This document shows positions 27,439-35,593 of a stretch of DNA of 41,822 nucleotides, piece after piece; position 1 is the stretch's first letter, and every line of letters starts with the position of its first letter. The stretch covers positions 1 to 41,822 of the forward strand of contig NZ_LIPN01000221.1 in the NCBI RefSeq assembly GCF_001418325.1, given 5' to 3'. The notes beneath the pieces were generated by a model, which had not been told where the DNA came from, searched no databases, and saw nothing but the letters and a program-made list of their open reading frames with translations. The translations under genes were made by a program, and so were the position numbers. The DNA comes from Streptomyces atriruber (GTDB taxonomy: Bacteria > Actinomycetota > Actinomycetes > Streptomycetales > Streptomycetaceae).

Positions 27439-28191
27439 ATGAGCAAGCGAGCCATACGCATACTTCTGATCGTCGTCGTGATCCTCGGAGGTCTCTTCGT
27501 GGCGGCCGACCGGCTCGCCGTGAACTTCGCCGAGGGCGAGGCGGCGGACAAGATGCGGACCAGCGAGGGGCTGAGCGAGACGCCCGACGTCTCCATCAAG
27601 GGCTTCCCCTTCCTCACCCAGGTCATGGGCGGTGAGCTCGACGACGTGGAGGTCGGCATCAAGAACTACGACGCCAAATCCGGGTCCGACTCCATCCGCA
27701 TCGCCGACCTCACGGCCCACATGAAGGGCGTCGAGTTCTCCGGCGACTACAGCTCGGCGACCGCCGCGACGGCCACGGGCACCGCCCACGTCACGTACGA
27801 CGAGCTCCTGAAGGCCAGCAGGTCCGAGCCCGTCGAGCTGCCGCTCGGCGCGACCGGCAAGGTCATCGGCCTCTCCGACGGCGGGAACGGCAAGATCAAG
27901 GTCGCGGTCGAGGTCAGCAAGGGCGGCGTGAAGCTCCCGAAGCCCGTCCACGTCCTCAGCACGGTCCGCGTCGAGGGCGACAACATCAAGGTCCACGCCG
28001 ACCGGATCCCGAAGAGCATCGACGTCCTCGGCGTCTCCATCCCGCTCCCCGAGGGCACGGCCCGCAACGTCACCGACTTCGACCAGAAGATCGACGACCT
28101 GCCGGCGGGCATCAAGCTGGAGAAGGTCGAGGCGGCACCGGACGGCGTCGACATGTCGGTGACCGGCTCCAACGTGCGCCTGGCGGGCTGA
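27439..28191 (+). CDS. DUF2993 (LmeA-like) membrane-anchored protein, short form
   Basis: The 250-residue protein has an N-terminal membrane helix (RAIRILLIVVVILGGLFVA) and one DUF2993 domain starting VSIKGFPFLTQVMGGELDDV. It is a paralogue of the 422-residue protein at 17754, sharing the EGEAADK-like segment after the helix and the GFPFLTQV motif. It lacks the acidic cytoplasmic N-terminus. It probably acts on lipids at the outer face of the membrane. GGTGGGGGAA precedes the ATG. Confidence 0.88.
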   Translation: MSKRAIRILLIVVVILGGLFVAADRLAVNFAEGEAADKMRTSEGLSETPDVSIKGFPFLTQVMGGELDDVEVGIKNYDAKSGSDSIRIADLTAHMKGVEFSGDYSSATAATATGTAHVTYDELLKASRSEPVELPLGATGKVIGLSDGGNGKIKVAVEVSKGGVKLPKPVHVLSTVRVEGDNIKVHADRIPKSIDVLGVSIPLPEGTARNVTDFDQKIDDLPAGIKLEKVEAAPDGVDMSVTGSNVRLAG

Positions 28192-28241
28192 ACCCCTCTT
28201 TCCTCCGGCTTCCCCCGCCTTCCCTCCGGCTTCCTCCGGGG

Positions 28242-28265
28242 CTCCGTCCGCAGTGCGAGACGGAG
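28242..28265 (+). terminator. Small hairpin after the DUF2993 gene
   Basis: CTCCGTC and GACGGAG (7-bp stem, 10-nt loop) lie 50 bp after the stop. The 28192-28240 stretch before it is pyrimidine-rich on the + strand with repeated TCCTCCGGCTTCC. It may be a weak terminator. Confidence 0.45.
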
Positions 28266-28382
28266 GCGTCCGGCGGGCGGATGTGACCGGGGCGACAGGC
28301 GGCCCACGGCCCCACCGGGGCGGCCGCGGGCTTCAACGATTCCCACATCGTGGACGATCGTGTCTCAGCATGCGGAGCGCCG

Positions 28383-28412
28383 GTGACACGGCCGCCTCTC
28401 CGTCCCTACGAT
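28383..28412 (+). promoter_or_regulatory. Promoter of the sulfurtransferase leader
   Basis: GTGACA (28383-28388) and TACGAT (28407-28412) are separated by 18 bp, a good vegetative-type actinobacterial promoter. The -10 ends 7 nt before the leader-peptide ATG, so transcription would begin at or next to the A of the ATG. Confidence 0.7.
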
Positions 28413-28419
28413 CGGACGC

Positions 28420-28500
28420 ATGCACCGACAGGCGGACCTCACGAAGCGGCGGGCAGTGGACCTGTGCCGCGTCGCCGCCATGCTCTGTCGCACCTTCTAG
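28420..28500 (+). CDS. 26-aa cysteine-containing leader peptide
   Basis: The ATG at 28420 opens a 26-codon frame ending TAG at 28498-28500. It starts MHRQADLT and ends DLCRVAAMLCRTF, with two Cys codons at positions 16 and 23. I recognise this as the kind of short leader peptide annotated upstream of sulfur genes in Streptomyces and mycobacteria. In mycobacteria such Cys-containing peptides mediate cysteine-responsive attenuation. It lies 145 bp upstream of a thiosulfate sulfurtransferase gene and appears leaderless itself. The 28501-28645 spacer holds a GTGCGTACGCAC palindrome (28561-28572) and a small TGACG/CGTCA hairpin (28535-28549) that may form part of the switch. Confidence 0.8.
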   Translation: MHRQADLTKRRAVDLCRVAAMLCRTF

Positions 28501-28645
28501 CGGGACGCCCCATCCCCGCATTCCCCCGGCCTGTTGACGCCATCCGTCAGGGCCTCCCCCGTGCGTACGCACGCCGTGCCTCCCCGCACCGCCCGTGCCG
28601 CGCACGCCCCTTTGCACCGCCGTAACTGCCCCGGAGGAGAGAAGC

Positions 28646-29491
28646 ATGAGCCGCAGCGACGTCCTGGTAGACGCCGACTGGGTCGAGGCCCACATCGAGG
28701 ACCCGAAGGTCGCCATCGTCGAGGTCGACGAGGACACCTCCGCGTACGACAAGAACCACATCAAGAACGCGATCCGCATCGACTGGACCGACGACCTCCA
28801 GGACCCGGTCCGCCGCGACTTCGTGGACCAGGAGGGCTTCGAGAAGCTCCTCTCGGCCAAGGGCATCGCGAACGACACCACCGTGGTCCTCTACGGCGGC
28901 AACAACAACTGGTTCGCGTCCTACGCCTTCTGGTACTTCAAGCTCTACGGCCACCAGGACGTGAAGCTCCTCGACGGCGGCCGCAAGAAGTGGGAGCTCG
29001 ACTCCCGCGACCTGGTCGACGGCGACGAGGTCCCGAACCGCCCGGCCACCCAGTACAAGGCCAAGCCCCAGGACACCTCGATCCGTGCCTTCCGCGACGA
29101 CGTCGTGGCGGCCATCGGCGCGCAGAACCTGGTCGACGTGCGCTCGCCCGACGAGTTCAGCGGCAAGCTGCTCGCCCCGGCCCACCTCCCGCAGGAGCAG
29201 TCGCAGCGTCCGGGCCACGTCCCGTCCGCCCGCAACATCCCGTGGTCGAAGAACGCCAACGACGACGGCACCTTCAAGTCGGACGACGAGCTCAAGGCCC
29301 TCTACGAGGACGAGCAGGTCGACCTGGCCAAGGACACCATCGCCTACTGCCGCATCGGTGAGCGTTCGGCCCTGACCTGGTTCGTCCTGCACGAGCTGCT
29401 CGGCCAGACCAACGTCAAGAACTACGACGGCTCGTGGACCGAGTACGGCTCCCTCGTCGGCGTGCCGATCGAGCTCGGCGCCAACAAGTAA
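28646..29491 (+). CDS. Thiosulfate sulfurtransferase (rhodanese, CysA/SseA type)
   Basis: The 281-residue enzyme has two tandem rhodanese domains. The N-terminal one is inactive, and the C-terminal one carries the active Cys in the loop AYCRIGERSALTW. It transfers sulfane sulfur from thiosulfate or another donor. GGAGGAGAG precedes the ATG at 28646; the frame extends upstream to 28595 without support. It is preceded by a cysteine leader peptide and followed after 34 nt by DUF1416. This pair corresponds to the mycobacterial cysA2-sseC2 arrangement. Confidence 0.94.
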   Translation: MSRSDVLVDADWVEAHIEDPKVAIVEVDEDTSAYDKNHIKNAIRIDWTDDLQDPVRRDFVDQEGFEKLLSAKGIANDTTVVLYGGNNNWFASYAFWYFKLYGHQDVKLLDGGRKKWELDSRDLVDGDEVPNRPATQYKAKPQDTSIRAFRDDVVAAIGAQNLVDVRSPDEFSGKLLAPAHLPQEQSQRPGHVPSARNIPWSKNANDDGTFKSDDELKALYEDEQVDLAKDTIAYCRIGERSALTWFVLHELLGQTNVKNYDGSWTEYGSLVGVPIELGANK

Positions 29492-29525
29492 GTCATCCGA
29501 CCTTCCTTCCCCCTCAGGAGTACCC

Positions 29526-29813
29526 ATGTGTGGAGCAAAGGCCGGCGGCCCCGACGCTTCGACGATCAAGCCCGGTGAGACGACGATCCAGGGCCAGGTG
29601 ACCCGCGACGGCGAGCCCGTCAGCGGTTACGTGCGCCTGCTCGACTCGACCGGCGAGTTCACCGCCGAGGTCCCGACCTCGGCCACCGGACAGTTCCGCT
29701 TCTACGCGGCCGAGGGCACCTGGACCGTCCGGGCGCTGATCCCCGGCGGCACCGCCGACCGCACGGTCGTCGCGCAGACGGGCGGCCTCGCGGAGGTCGC
29801 GATCGCGGTCTGA
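29526..29813 (+). CDS. DUF1416 protein (SseC-like)
   Basis: The 95-residue protein of the DUF1416 family begins MCGAKAGGPD, with a conserved N-terminal Cys. The rest is a small beta-sandwich (ETTIQGQVTRDGEPVSGYVR, FRFYAAEGTWTVRAL). It almost always follows the rhodanese gene, as SseC does in mycobacteria, so a role as sulfur-transfer partner is likely but not proven. AGGAG precedes the ATG. Confidence 0.9.
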   Translation: MCGAKAGGPDASTIKPGETTIQGQVTRDGEPVSGYVRLLDSTGEFTAEVPTSATGQFRFYAAEGTWTVRALIPGGTADRTVVAQTGGLAEVAIAV

Positions 29814-29837
29814 CCACTCACCGCACCGAGAACGGCT

Positions 29838-29889
29838 GAAGGGCCGCACCCCAGGGGGTTGGACGCCACTGGACGGGGTGCGGCCCTTC
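29838..29889. terminator. Terminator of the sulfurtransferase operon
   Basis: A 15-bp perfect stem (GAAGGGCCGCACCCC and its complement) with a 22-nt loop lies between DUF1416 and the converging DUF3099 gene. It probably acts in both directions. Confidence 0.85.
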
Positions 29890-29929
29890 GGCTGCCTTCC
29901 GGCGGTCTTTCCGGCGGCCGCCACTCGGG

Positions 29930-30187
29930 CTACCGCCTTCGCCTGCCGTCGAGCTCGTCCCACCACTCGTCGGACTTCTCGTCCCCGCTGGGGTCGTCCC
30001 ACCAGCGGTCGTCGGGGCCGCGCCGGTTCGCCGCCATGGCCGCGAGCGGCGGGATCACCATCGCCACGACGCACATCCCGACGGCGACGGGGACCGACCA
30101 GAGCCGCACGACGCCCCAGGCCAGGACGAAGAGACCGATGCAGGTCCCCATCATGGCGAAGTACACATGACGCCGTCGCGCGTACAT
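29930..30187 (-). CDS. DUF3099 small membrane protein
   Basis: The 85-residue protein has two hydrophobic helices (about residues 8-28 and 32-52) and a Trp/Asp-rich tail containing DRWWDDPSGDEKSDEWWDEL. From memory this matches the DUF3099 family of actinobacterial membrane proteins of unknown function. Start ATG at 30187; TACGCT ends 6 nt upstream on the minus strand, suggesting a leaderless message. The frame remains open well upstream but there reads antisense to other genes. Confidence 0.8.
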   Translation of the reverse strand: MYARRRHVYFAMMGTCIGLFVLAWGVVRLWSVPVAVGMCVVAMVIPPLAAMAANRRGPDDRWWDDPSGDEKSDEWWDELDGRRRR

Positions 30188-30295
30188 ACATCCAGCGTAC
30201 GTCGCCAGGGCCCTCACAGAGAGGGACGGGCGCCGCCCGACTACAGTGGGACCGGCTCTGAATACCTGCCCCAACCGCTCACCGAGGAGCACCCC

Positions 30296-30397
30296 GTGCT
30301 TGAGGCCTTCTTCTCCGCCCTGCTGGTTCTTGTCTGCGTCGGCGTTCTCGCCTTCGCCGGGCTCACCGTGAAGAAGCTGTACCAGGGCCAGCGCTGA
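30296..30397 (+). CDS. 33-aa single-pass membrane peptide
   Basis: The GTG at 30296 follows GAGGAG with 6-nt spacing. The product is one hydrophobic helix (FFSALLVLVCVGVLAFAGL) and a short basic tail (KKLYQGQR). It ends 34 nt before the heme-binding-like gene. No function is known; the ribosome site and topology support a real gene. Confidence 0.65.
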   Translation: MLEAFFSALLVLVCVGVLAFAGLTVKKLYQGQR

Positions 30398-30431
30398 CCC
30401 CCGCCACCTCCACAGATCGCCTGAGCTTCCC

Positions 30432-31004
30432 ATGATCGAGATTCCGTCCGACCTGAACCCCGACCTCGTCCCCCTCGCCTGGCTCCTCGGCAACTGGGCG
30501 GGCGCGGGCGTCACCGACTTCCCCGGCGCCGAGAAGGCGAATTTCGGCCAGGAAGTCTCCTTCACCCATGACGGGCGGGACTTCATCGAGTACCGCTCGT
30601 ACAGCTGGATCCTCGACGCCGAGGGCAACAAGGTGAAGCCCCTGGAGTCCGAGTCGGGCTTCTGGCGCATCGACAAGGACCGCAAAGTCGAGGTCGTCAT
30701 GGTCCGCGACGACGGCGTCGTCGAGGTCTGGTACGGCGAGCTGGCCGACAAGAAGCCGCAGATCGACCTGGCCACCGACGCCGTGGCGCGCACCGCCGCC
30801 TCCGGCCCCTACACCGGCGGCAAGCGCCTCTACGGCTATGTGAAGGGCGACCTGATGTGGGTCGGCGAGAAGCAGACCCCCGAGGTCCCGCTGCGGCCCT
30901 ACATGTCGGCCCAGCTGAAGAAGGTCGTCACCCCGGAAGAGGTCGCCGACATGGCCCGCAACCTCGGTGATCTGCCCGACGACGGCATCGCTTTCTTCAA
31001 GTAG
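30432..31004 (+). CDS. FABP-like/nitrobindin-type heme-binding beta-barrel protein
   Basis: The 190-residue protein begins with the family motif LLGNWAGAGVTDFPG (GxWxGxG). It continues with alternating strands (FIEYRSYSWILD, GFWRID, VEVVMVRDDGVVEVWYGEL) of a 10-stranded barrel. Nitrobindins of this family bind ferric heme and act on nitric oxide or peroxynitrite. Whether the axial His is present cannot be settled by eye. It is followed by a hairpin and then nur. Confidence 0.88.
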   Translation: MIEIPSDLNPDLVPLAWLLGNWAGAGVTDFPGAEKANFGQEVSFTHDGRDFIEYRSYSWILDAEGNKVKPLESESGFWRIDKDRKVEVVMVRDDGVVEVWYGELADKKPQIDLATDAVARTAASGPYTGGKRLYGYVKGDLMWVGEKQTPEVPLRPYMSAQLKKVVTPEEVADMARNLGDLPDDGIAFFK

Positions 31005-31009
31005 ACCCC

Positions 31010-31058
31010 AGGGCCTTCCGTCCGGCGCGAGCCCGGCCCGCCCCCGACGGAAGGCCCT
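31010..31058. terminator. Terminator between the FABP-like gene and nur
   Basis: A 13-bp stem (AGGGCCTTCCGTC / GACGGAAGGCCCT) with a 23-nt loop starts 5 nt after the upstream stop. Its right arm abuts TAGACT (31058-31063), the likely nur -10, so terminator and promoter are packed together. Confidence 0.75.
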
Positions 31059-31070
31059 AGACTTCTGGGT

Positions 31071-31499
31071 GTGGCGAGTACCGACTCCGACTGGAAGAGC
31101 GACCTGCGTCAGCGCGGCTACCGGCTGACGCCGCAGCGACAGCTTGTCCTCGAAGCCGTCGACACCCTTGAACACGCGACCCCCGACGACATCCTCTGCG
31201 AAGTGCGCAAGACGGCGTCGGGGGTCAACATTTCCACGGTCTACCGCACCCTGGAGCTCCTGGAGGAGCTGGGCCTGGTCAGCCATGCCCACCTCGGGCA
31301 CGGCGCGCCGACGTACCACCTGGCGGACCGGCACCACCACATCCACCTGGTCTGCCGGGACTGCACGGACGTCATCGAGGCCGACACGGAGATCGCCGCG
31401 GAGTTCACCGCCAAGCTGCGCGGGACGTTCGGCTTCGACACCGACCTGAAGCACTTCGCGATCTTCGGACAGTGCGCGAACTGCGCGACCCAGAAATAA
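31071..31499 (+). CDS. nur: Nickel-responsive Fur-family regulator Nur
   Basis: The 142-residue protein closely resembles S. coelicolor Nur, which represses nickel uptake and the Fe-superoxide dismutase gene when nickel is bound. Ligands align with the known structure at +2: Ni-site His72, His74 and His128; M-site His35, His88, His90 and His92. The DNA-binding helix is in GVNISTVYRTLELLEELGLV. Two CxxC pairs (95/98 and 135/138) are present. The GTG at 31071 lies 7 nt after TAGACT, so the message is probably leaderless. No nickel genes are adjacent; its targets lie elsewhere. Confidence 0.92.
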   Translation: MASTDSDWKSDLRQRGYRLTPQRQLVLEAVDTLEHATPDDILCEVRKTASGVNISTVYRTLELLEELGLVSHAHLGHGAPTYHLADRHHHIHLVCRDCTDVIEADTEIAAEFTAKLRGTFGFDTDLKHFAIFGQCANCATQK

Positions 31500-31533
31500 A
31501 AACCGTCATCAGCGGGTCGTAGTCTTTGTGAAC

Positions 31534-32499
31534 ATGAAGAGCCCCCTGTTGTCCCTGCCCGGCGCCGTCCCCGCCGAGGGCGTGGACGAAGGCGTCGCCG
31601 CCCACTACGGCGAACTGTTCCGAGAGCAGCGCGCCCTCGCCGACGGCACCGGTTTCGTCGACCTCTCGCACCGCGGCGTGGTCACCGTCACCGGCTCCGA
31701 CCGGCTGAGCTGGCTGCATCTGCTGCTGACCCAACACCTCAGCGAGCTGCCCGCGGGCCAGGCCACCGAAGCGCTGATCCTCTCCGCCAACGGCCACATC
31801 GAGCACCACCTCTCCCTCGTCGACGACGGCGAGACCGTCTGGGCGCACGTCGAGCCCGGCACGCAGGACGCGCTCATCGCGTACCTGGAGAGCATGAAGT
31901 TCTTCTACCGCGTCGAGGTCGCCGACCGCACGGAGGACGTCGCCGTCGTCCACCTGCCGGCCGGTTCCATCGCCCCGGTCCCGGACGGCGTCGTCGTACG
32001 CGAGACCGCGCACGGGCGCGACCTGTTCCTGCCCCGCGCGGACCTGGAGGCGTACGCCGAGGGGAACGGCCCCGCGGCCGGACTCCTCGCGTACGAGGCA
32101 CTGCGGGTGGAGACCCACCGGCCGCGCCTCGGCTTCGAGACCGACCACCGCACCATCCCGCACGAGCTGGGCTGGATCGGTTCGGCGGTGCACCTGCAGA
32201 AGGGCTGCTACCGCGGCCAGGAGACGGTCGCCCGCGTCCAGAACCTGGGGAAGCCGCCGCGCCGCCTGGTCTTCCTGCACCTGGACGGCAGCGAGGTGCA
32301 CCTGCCCGTGGCCGGGACGCCGCTGCATCTCGCGAGCGAGGGCGTCGAGGGGCGGAAGCTCGGGTTCATCACCACGGCCGTCCGCCACCACGAGCTCGGG
32401 CCGATTGCGCTGGGCCTGGTCAAGCGCAATGTGCCGGTGGACGCGGGGCTGATCGCGGGAGACACGGCCGCGGCGCAGGAAGTCGTCGTCGAGCCCTGA
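31534..32499 (+). CDS. ygfZ: YgfZ/GcvT-like folate-binding protein
   Basis: The 321-residue protein has the GcvT-like fold and the YgfZ signature QKGCYRGQETVARV with its conserved Cys (about residue 225). YgfZ uses folate to support Fe-S cluster enzymes. The ATG at 31534 lies 8 nt after TAGTCT, fitting a leaderless start. The GTG at 31528 is too close to that hexamer. It follows nur by 34 nt and converges with dtd. Confidence 0.9.
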   Translation: MKSPLLSLPGAVPAEGVDEGVAAHYGELFREQRALADGTGFVDLSHRGVVTVTGSDRLSWLHLLLTQHLSELPAGQATEALILSANGHIEHHLSLVDDGETVWAHVEPGTQDALIAYLESMKFFYRVEVADRTEDVAVVHLPAGSIAPVPDGVVVRETAHGRDLFLPRADLEAYAEGNGPAAGLLAYEALRVETHRPRLGFETDHRTIPHELGWIGSAVHLQKGCYRGQETVARVQNLGKPPRRLVFLHLDGSEVHLPVAGTPLHLASEGVEGRKLGFITTAVRHHELGPIALGLVKRNVPVDAGLIAGDTAAAQEVVVEP

Positions 32500-32518
32500 C
32501 GCGGTCGTCGGGGTCCCG

Positions 32519-32956
32519 TCACATCTCCAGCAGCACCGTGAACGGGCCGTCGTTCGTCAGGCCCACCCGCATCTGCGCCCCGAAGCGGCCCGTCGCCACC
32601 GTCGCCCCCAGGGCGCGCAGTTGCGACACCACCTCGTCGACCAGGGGCTCGGCCACGTCACCGGGGGCCGCCGCGTTCCATGTGGGGCGGCGGCCCTTGC
32701 GGGCGTCTCCGTAGAGCGTGAACTGGCTGATGACCAGCAGCGGTGCGTCGATGTCGCTGCACGACCTCTCGTCGGACAGCATGCGCACCGACCACAGCTT
32801 GCGGGCCAGCTGGGCGGCCTTCTCCTTGGTGTCGTCGTGCGTGACGCCCACCAGGACGCACAGGCCCTCGCCGCTGATCTCGCCCACCGTCTCGGGGCCG
32901 TCCTCACCCGCGACGACGACGCTCGCTCCGTCGACCCTCTGCACCACTGCTCGCAT
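32519..32956 (-). CDS. dtd: D-aminoacyl-tRNA deacylase Dtd
   Basis: The 145-residue homodimeric enzyme removes D-amino acids (and glycine from tRNA-Ala) from mischarged tRNA. The start [13 protein letters not shown], catalytic [15 protein letters not shown] and Gly-cisPro motif region [10 protein letters not shown] are all present. Start ATG at 32956; the frame runs further upstream without support. It ends 19 nt from ygfZ on the opposite strand. Confidence 0.95.
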   Translation of the reverse strand: MRAVVQRVDGASVVVAGEDGPETVGEISGEGLCVLVGVTHDDTKEKAAQLARKLWSVRMLSDERSCSDIDAPLLVISQFTLYGDARKGRRPTWNAAAPGDVAEPLVDEVVSQLRALGATVATGRFGAQMRVGLTNDGPFTVLLEM

Positions 32957-33117
32957 ACGGCCATCATGCCGTGCCGCACGAGGCGCACGGGACGGGCCCC
33001 TGATCCCCCCATCCGGGGCCGATTCCGGGCACTCGGTCCCATAGCGGCCACTCGGGGTGGCACCATGCATACACGCGGTGCACCGCGTCGGCCGGTCGAG
33101 GGGACGGGTAGAGCCAG

Positions 33118-33729
33118 ATGGTGAGTACTTCAAGTACCGGGCAGCCGCCGGGCCGCGTCTCGCTGCGGCGCACGCAGACCGCGCGGCCGCCCGCGCAGCG
33201 CACCGGCGGCCGACTGCTGCCCGACGTGCCCGAGCACGACCTGGCCGCACTGCGCCTGCCGGAGCTCCGCGAACTGCGCAAGGGGGCGCAGCAGGACGAG
33301 GCCGACCTCAGCTATGTGCGGCGGCTGCTGCAGGGGCGCATCGACATCCTGCGGGCCGAGATCGCGCGCCGCAGGGCACCGGGACCACCGGCGCCCGAGC
33401 CGGAGACGACGGTCGTGGACCGGCTCTCGGAGATCCTCAGGGACGCCCCGGCCCGCCACCGCTCCTCGGCCCGGCACGTCACGCTCGGCACCCCGCTCGG
33501 CGAGGAGTCCCGGCTGCTGGCCACGGAGATGCTCGCCGAGGTCGAGCTCTCCGACCTGGCGGCGCGCACGGACGACGAACTGGACACCGCGATGGGCCGC
33601 CTCGTCCGCTACGAACAGCAGGTGTCGCGGCGCAGACAGGCGCTGCAGCACACGGCGGACGACTGCTCGGCGGAGATCGCGCGGAGGTACCGCGTGGGCG
33701 AGGCCCAGGTGGACGACCTGTTGCTGTGA
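33118..33729 (+). CDS. rsiG: Anti-sigma factor RsiG (c-di-GMP-dependent partner of WhiG)
   Basis: RsiG sequesters the sporulation sigma factor WhiG when bound to cyclic di-GMP. The 203-residue helical protein carries the c-di-GMP motif E(X)3S(X)2R(X)3Q(X)3D twice without change: Glu61, Ser65, Arg68, Gln72, Asp76 and Glu166, Ser170, Arg173, Gln177, Asp181. An antiparallel coiled coil would bring them together, as in the S. venezuelae complex. The N-terminal 35 residues are disordered. The start is ATG 33118 or GTG 33121; TAGAGC at 33109-33114 would favour the latter as leaderless. whiG is not in this window. Confidence 0.93.
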   Translation: MVSTSSTGQPPGRVSLRRTQTARPPAQRTGGRLLPDVPEHDLAALRLPELRELRKGAQQDEADLSYVRRLLQGRIDILRAEIARRRAPGPPAPEPETTVVDRLSEILRDAPARHRSSARHVTLGTPLGEESRLLATEMLAEVELSDLAARTDDELDTAMGRLVRYEQQVSRRRQALQHTADDCSAEIARRYRVGEAQVDDLLL

Positions 33730-33800
33730 GCCCCGCGGGTGGGGGGGGGCTCACCGGAAAGCGCGTGCGGTGGCGGGTGGTCGCTGCCTAGCGTGGGCGG

Positions 33801-35057
33801 ATGAGCGATGTTGACGTAAGAGCGGTCTCCGACGCCGAGTTGTCCGGCTGGCTGCGGGCCGCGCAGGCCGGGTTCCTGCAGCCCTTCGCCGAGATGTCGG
33901 ACGAAGCCGTCGCCCATCTCCGTTCCCGTACGGCTCCGTCCCGCCTCCTGGGCGCCTTTGACGGCGACCGCTTCGTGGGCACCTTCCGGTCCTTCCGGCA
34001 GGAGGTCACCGCGGTGGGCGGCGCACCCGTCGTGGCGAACGCGGTGTCGGGCGTGACCGTGGCGCCCACCCACCGCCGCCGCGGCATCCTCAGCCGCATG
34101 ATGTCCGGGGACCTCGCCGAGGCGAAGGAGCGCGGCGACGTCCTGGCCACGCTCATCTCCGCCGAGTACCCGATCTACGGGCGGTACGGCTTCGGCCCCG
34201 CGTCCTGGGCCACCGAGTGGACGGTCGACGTGGCGCGCTCCGGTCTCGATCCGCGCTGGTCGGGGCCCGAGGAGTCCGGGGCCCGCATCGACCTCGTCGA
34301 CGGCGACGACGTCCGCAAGCACGGCCCGGACCTGTTCGAGCGGTTCCGCGCGGCCCGGCACGGCGTGGTCAACCGCGACGAGGAGTGGTGGCTGCGCAAC
34401 ACCGGACTGCAGGCCACCCCCGAATTCCCTTGGCAGGAGCCGTTCTACGCCCTCTACCGCGCCCCCTCGGGCCAGGTGGACGGGCTCGTCGCGTACCGGA
34501 CGACGAACGACGAGTGGGGGCCGTCCCGGCTGCCGGAGAACACGGCGACCGTGCTCGGGATGACGGCGGTCTCGCCCGCCGCCGAGCGAGCCCTGTGGCA
34601 CTTCGTCTGCGCGGTCGACAAGGTTCTCGAGGTCAGGAGCGGCTGGCTGGCCCCCGACGACCTGCTCCCGCACCTCCTGCCCGACCCGCGCGCGGCCAAG
34701 GTCAGCGGGCACGCGGACTGGCTCTGGGTGCGGATCCTGGACGTCGTGCGGGCCCTTGAGTCGCGTACGTACGACGGCTCGGGCACGGTCGTCCTGGAGA
34801 TCACGGACGCCGCGGGGCTCGCGGGCGGGCGCTACCGTCTCGACGCGACGCCGCAGGGGGCGTCCTGTGTGCCGACGAGCGCTCCGGCCGACCTGGCCCT
34901 CGATGTGCGGGAGTTGGGGGAGATGTGGCTGGGGGACGCGTCCGTGGCGCGGGCCGTGGCGCTCGGGCGGGTGGTGGAGGAGCGGACGGGCGCCGCCGTG
35001 GTGGCCGACGCCCTGTTCCGCACGTCCAGGCGGCCATGGTGCCCGGACATGTTCTGA
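33801..35057 (+). CDS. Eis-like GNAT N-acetyltransferase
   Basis: The 418-residue protein fits the Eis family. The N-terminal GNAT domain has the acetyl-CoA loop [19 protein letters not shown] and the catalytic Tyr in [11 protein letters not shown] second GNAT-like domain and a C-terminal SCP2-like domain follow. The last residues, PWCPDMF, end in Phe, whose carboxylate is the general base in Eis. Eis enzymes acetylate amines, including aminoglycosides and protein lysines; the substrate here is unknown. TAGCGT ends 6 nt before the ATG (leaderless). Confidence 0.9.
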   Translation: MSDVDVRAVSDAELSGWLRAAQAGFLQPFAEMSDEAVAHLRSRTAPSRLLGAFDGDRFVGTFRSFRQEVTAVGGAPVVANAVSGVTVAPTHRRRGILSRMMSGDLAEAKERGDVLATLISAEYPIYGRYGFGPASWATEWTVDVARSGLDPRWSGPEESGARIDLVDGDDVRKHGPDLFERFRAARHGVVNRDEEWWLRNTGLQATPEFPWQEPFYALYRAPSGQVDGLVAYRTTNDEWGPSRLPENTATVLGMTAVSPAAERALWHFVCAVDKVLEVRSGWLAPDDLLPHLLPDPRAAKVSGHADWLWVRILDVVRALESRTYDGSGTVVLEITDAAGLAGGRYRLDATPQGASCVPTSAPADLALDVRELGEMWLGDASVARAVALGRVVEERTGAAVVADALFRTSRRPWCPDMF

Positions 35058-35104
35058 GCCCCGGCCCGTCCGTAGCGATGGACCGGGGCCCAGCCCCCCC
35101 TTAC

Positions 35105-35151
35105 GGCTGACCGGACTCCCGGCTCCCCTCCGGATGGGAGCCCGGCCAGCC
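35105..35151. terminator. Hairpins between the acetyltransferase and the dev locus
   Basis: Nested inverted repeats GGCTGACCGG/CCGGCCAGCC (one mismatch) and GGCTCCC/GGGAGCC form a compound hairpin. A second one with GCCCCGG/CCGGGGC arms is at 35058-35089. They separate converging genes and probably terminate both. Confidence 0.65.
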
Positions 35152-35172
35152 GAACCTGTCGGGTCGGGCGGT

Positions 35173-35358
35173 TCAGCCCGACTGGGCGAGGAGCAGGACG
35201 AGGAGTCCGGCTCCGACGCCGCTGAGCTTGACGTTCTTGGCCTTGATTCCGACGGTCAGCAGGACGAAGGCGACGATGCCCAGCGGTCCGTACTTCCACT
35301 GGACGAGTTGCTCGAATCCAATGGCGAGGGCGGCGACGACGATGGCGATGAGCGGCAT
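35173..35358 (-). CDS. 61-aa two-helix membrane protein divergent from devE
   Basis: The ATG at 35358 is preceded by GGAGG. The product is almost all membrane: helix 1 (MPLIAIVVAALAIGFEQL), a short loop VQWKYGP, helix 2 (GIVAFVLLTVGIKAKN) and a third hydrophobic stretch (VGAGLLVLLLAQ). A paralogue of the same size lies at 36551, and the core EQLVQWKYGP is identical in both. No family was recognised. Its position next to a GntR regulator and a shared palindrome suggests it is a target or partner of DevE. Confidence 0.8.
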   Translation of the reverse strand: MPLIAIVVAALAIGFEQLVQWKYGPLGIVAFVLLTVGIKAKNVKLSGVGAGLLVLLLAQSG

Positions 35359-35490
35359 GACGTTCCCTCCTTCGGGATCGGGGCGGCGGACCCCGTTCGG
35401 TCGATGGCCAACTGGCTGCCGCTGCGGGGTGCTTGCGGGCGGCTGCCGACGGCTGGTGGCCAACCCCGGGAGGGTCCGACCATATCGCCG

Positions 35491-35507
35491 AAGTTGGCTA
35501 CCAACTT
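35491..35507. promoter_or_regulatory. Palindromic operator of the devE module
   Basis: AAGTTGG-CTA-CCAACTT is a perfect 7-bp-arm inverted repeat, 86 bp before the devE GTG. Extra half-sites GCCAACT (35407) and GGCCAACC (35458) lie between it and the divergent small gene. Near devE are TAAGAT (35564-35569, likely -10) and AGTTGTA (35577). The 235-bp gap contains nothing else coding. Confidence 0.7.
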
Positions 35508-35593
35508 CAACTGACTTATCTCCGCTAGGAGTCGACTCATAACCACCTTTCCTGCAACTCCCCTAAGATGGCGCGAAGTTGTACTGTTTGGTT

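Noticed and set aside
34925..35110. Small plus-strand frame inside the end of the acetyltransferase gene
   Set aside because: Out-of-frame shadow with Arg/Gly-only composition.
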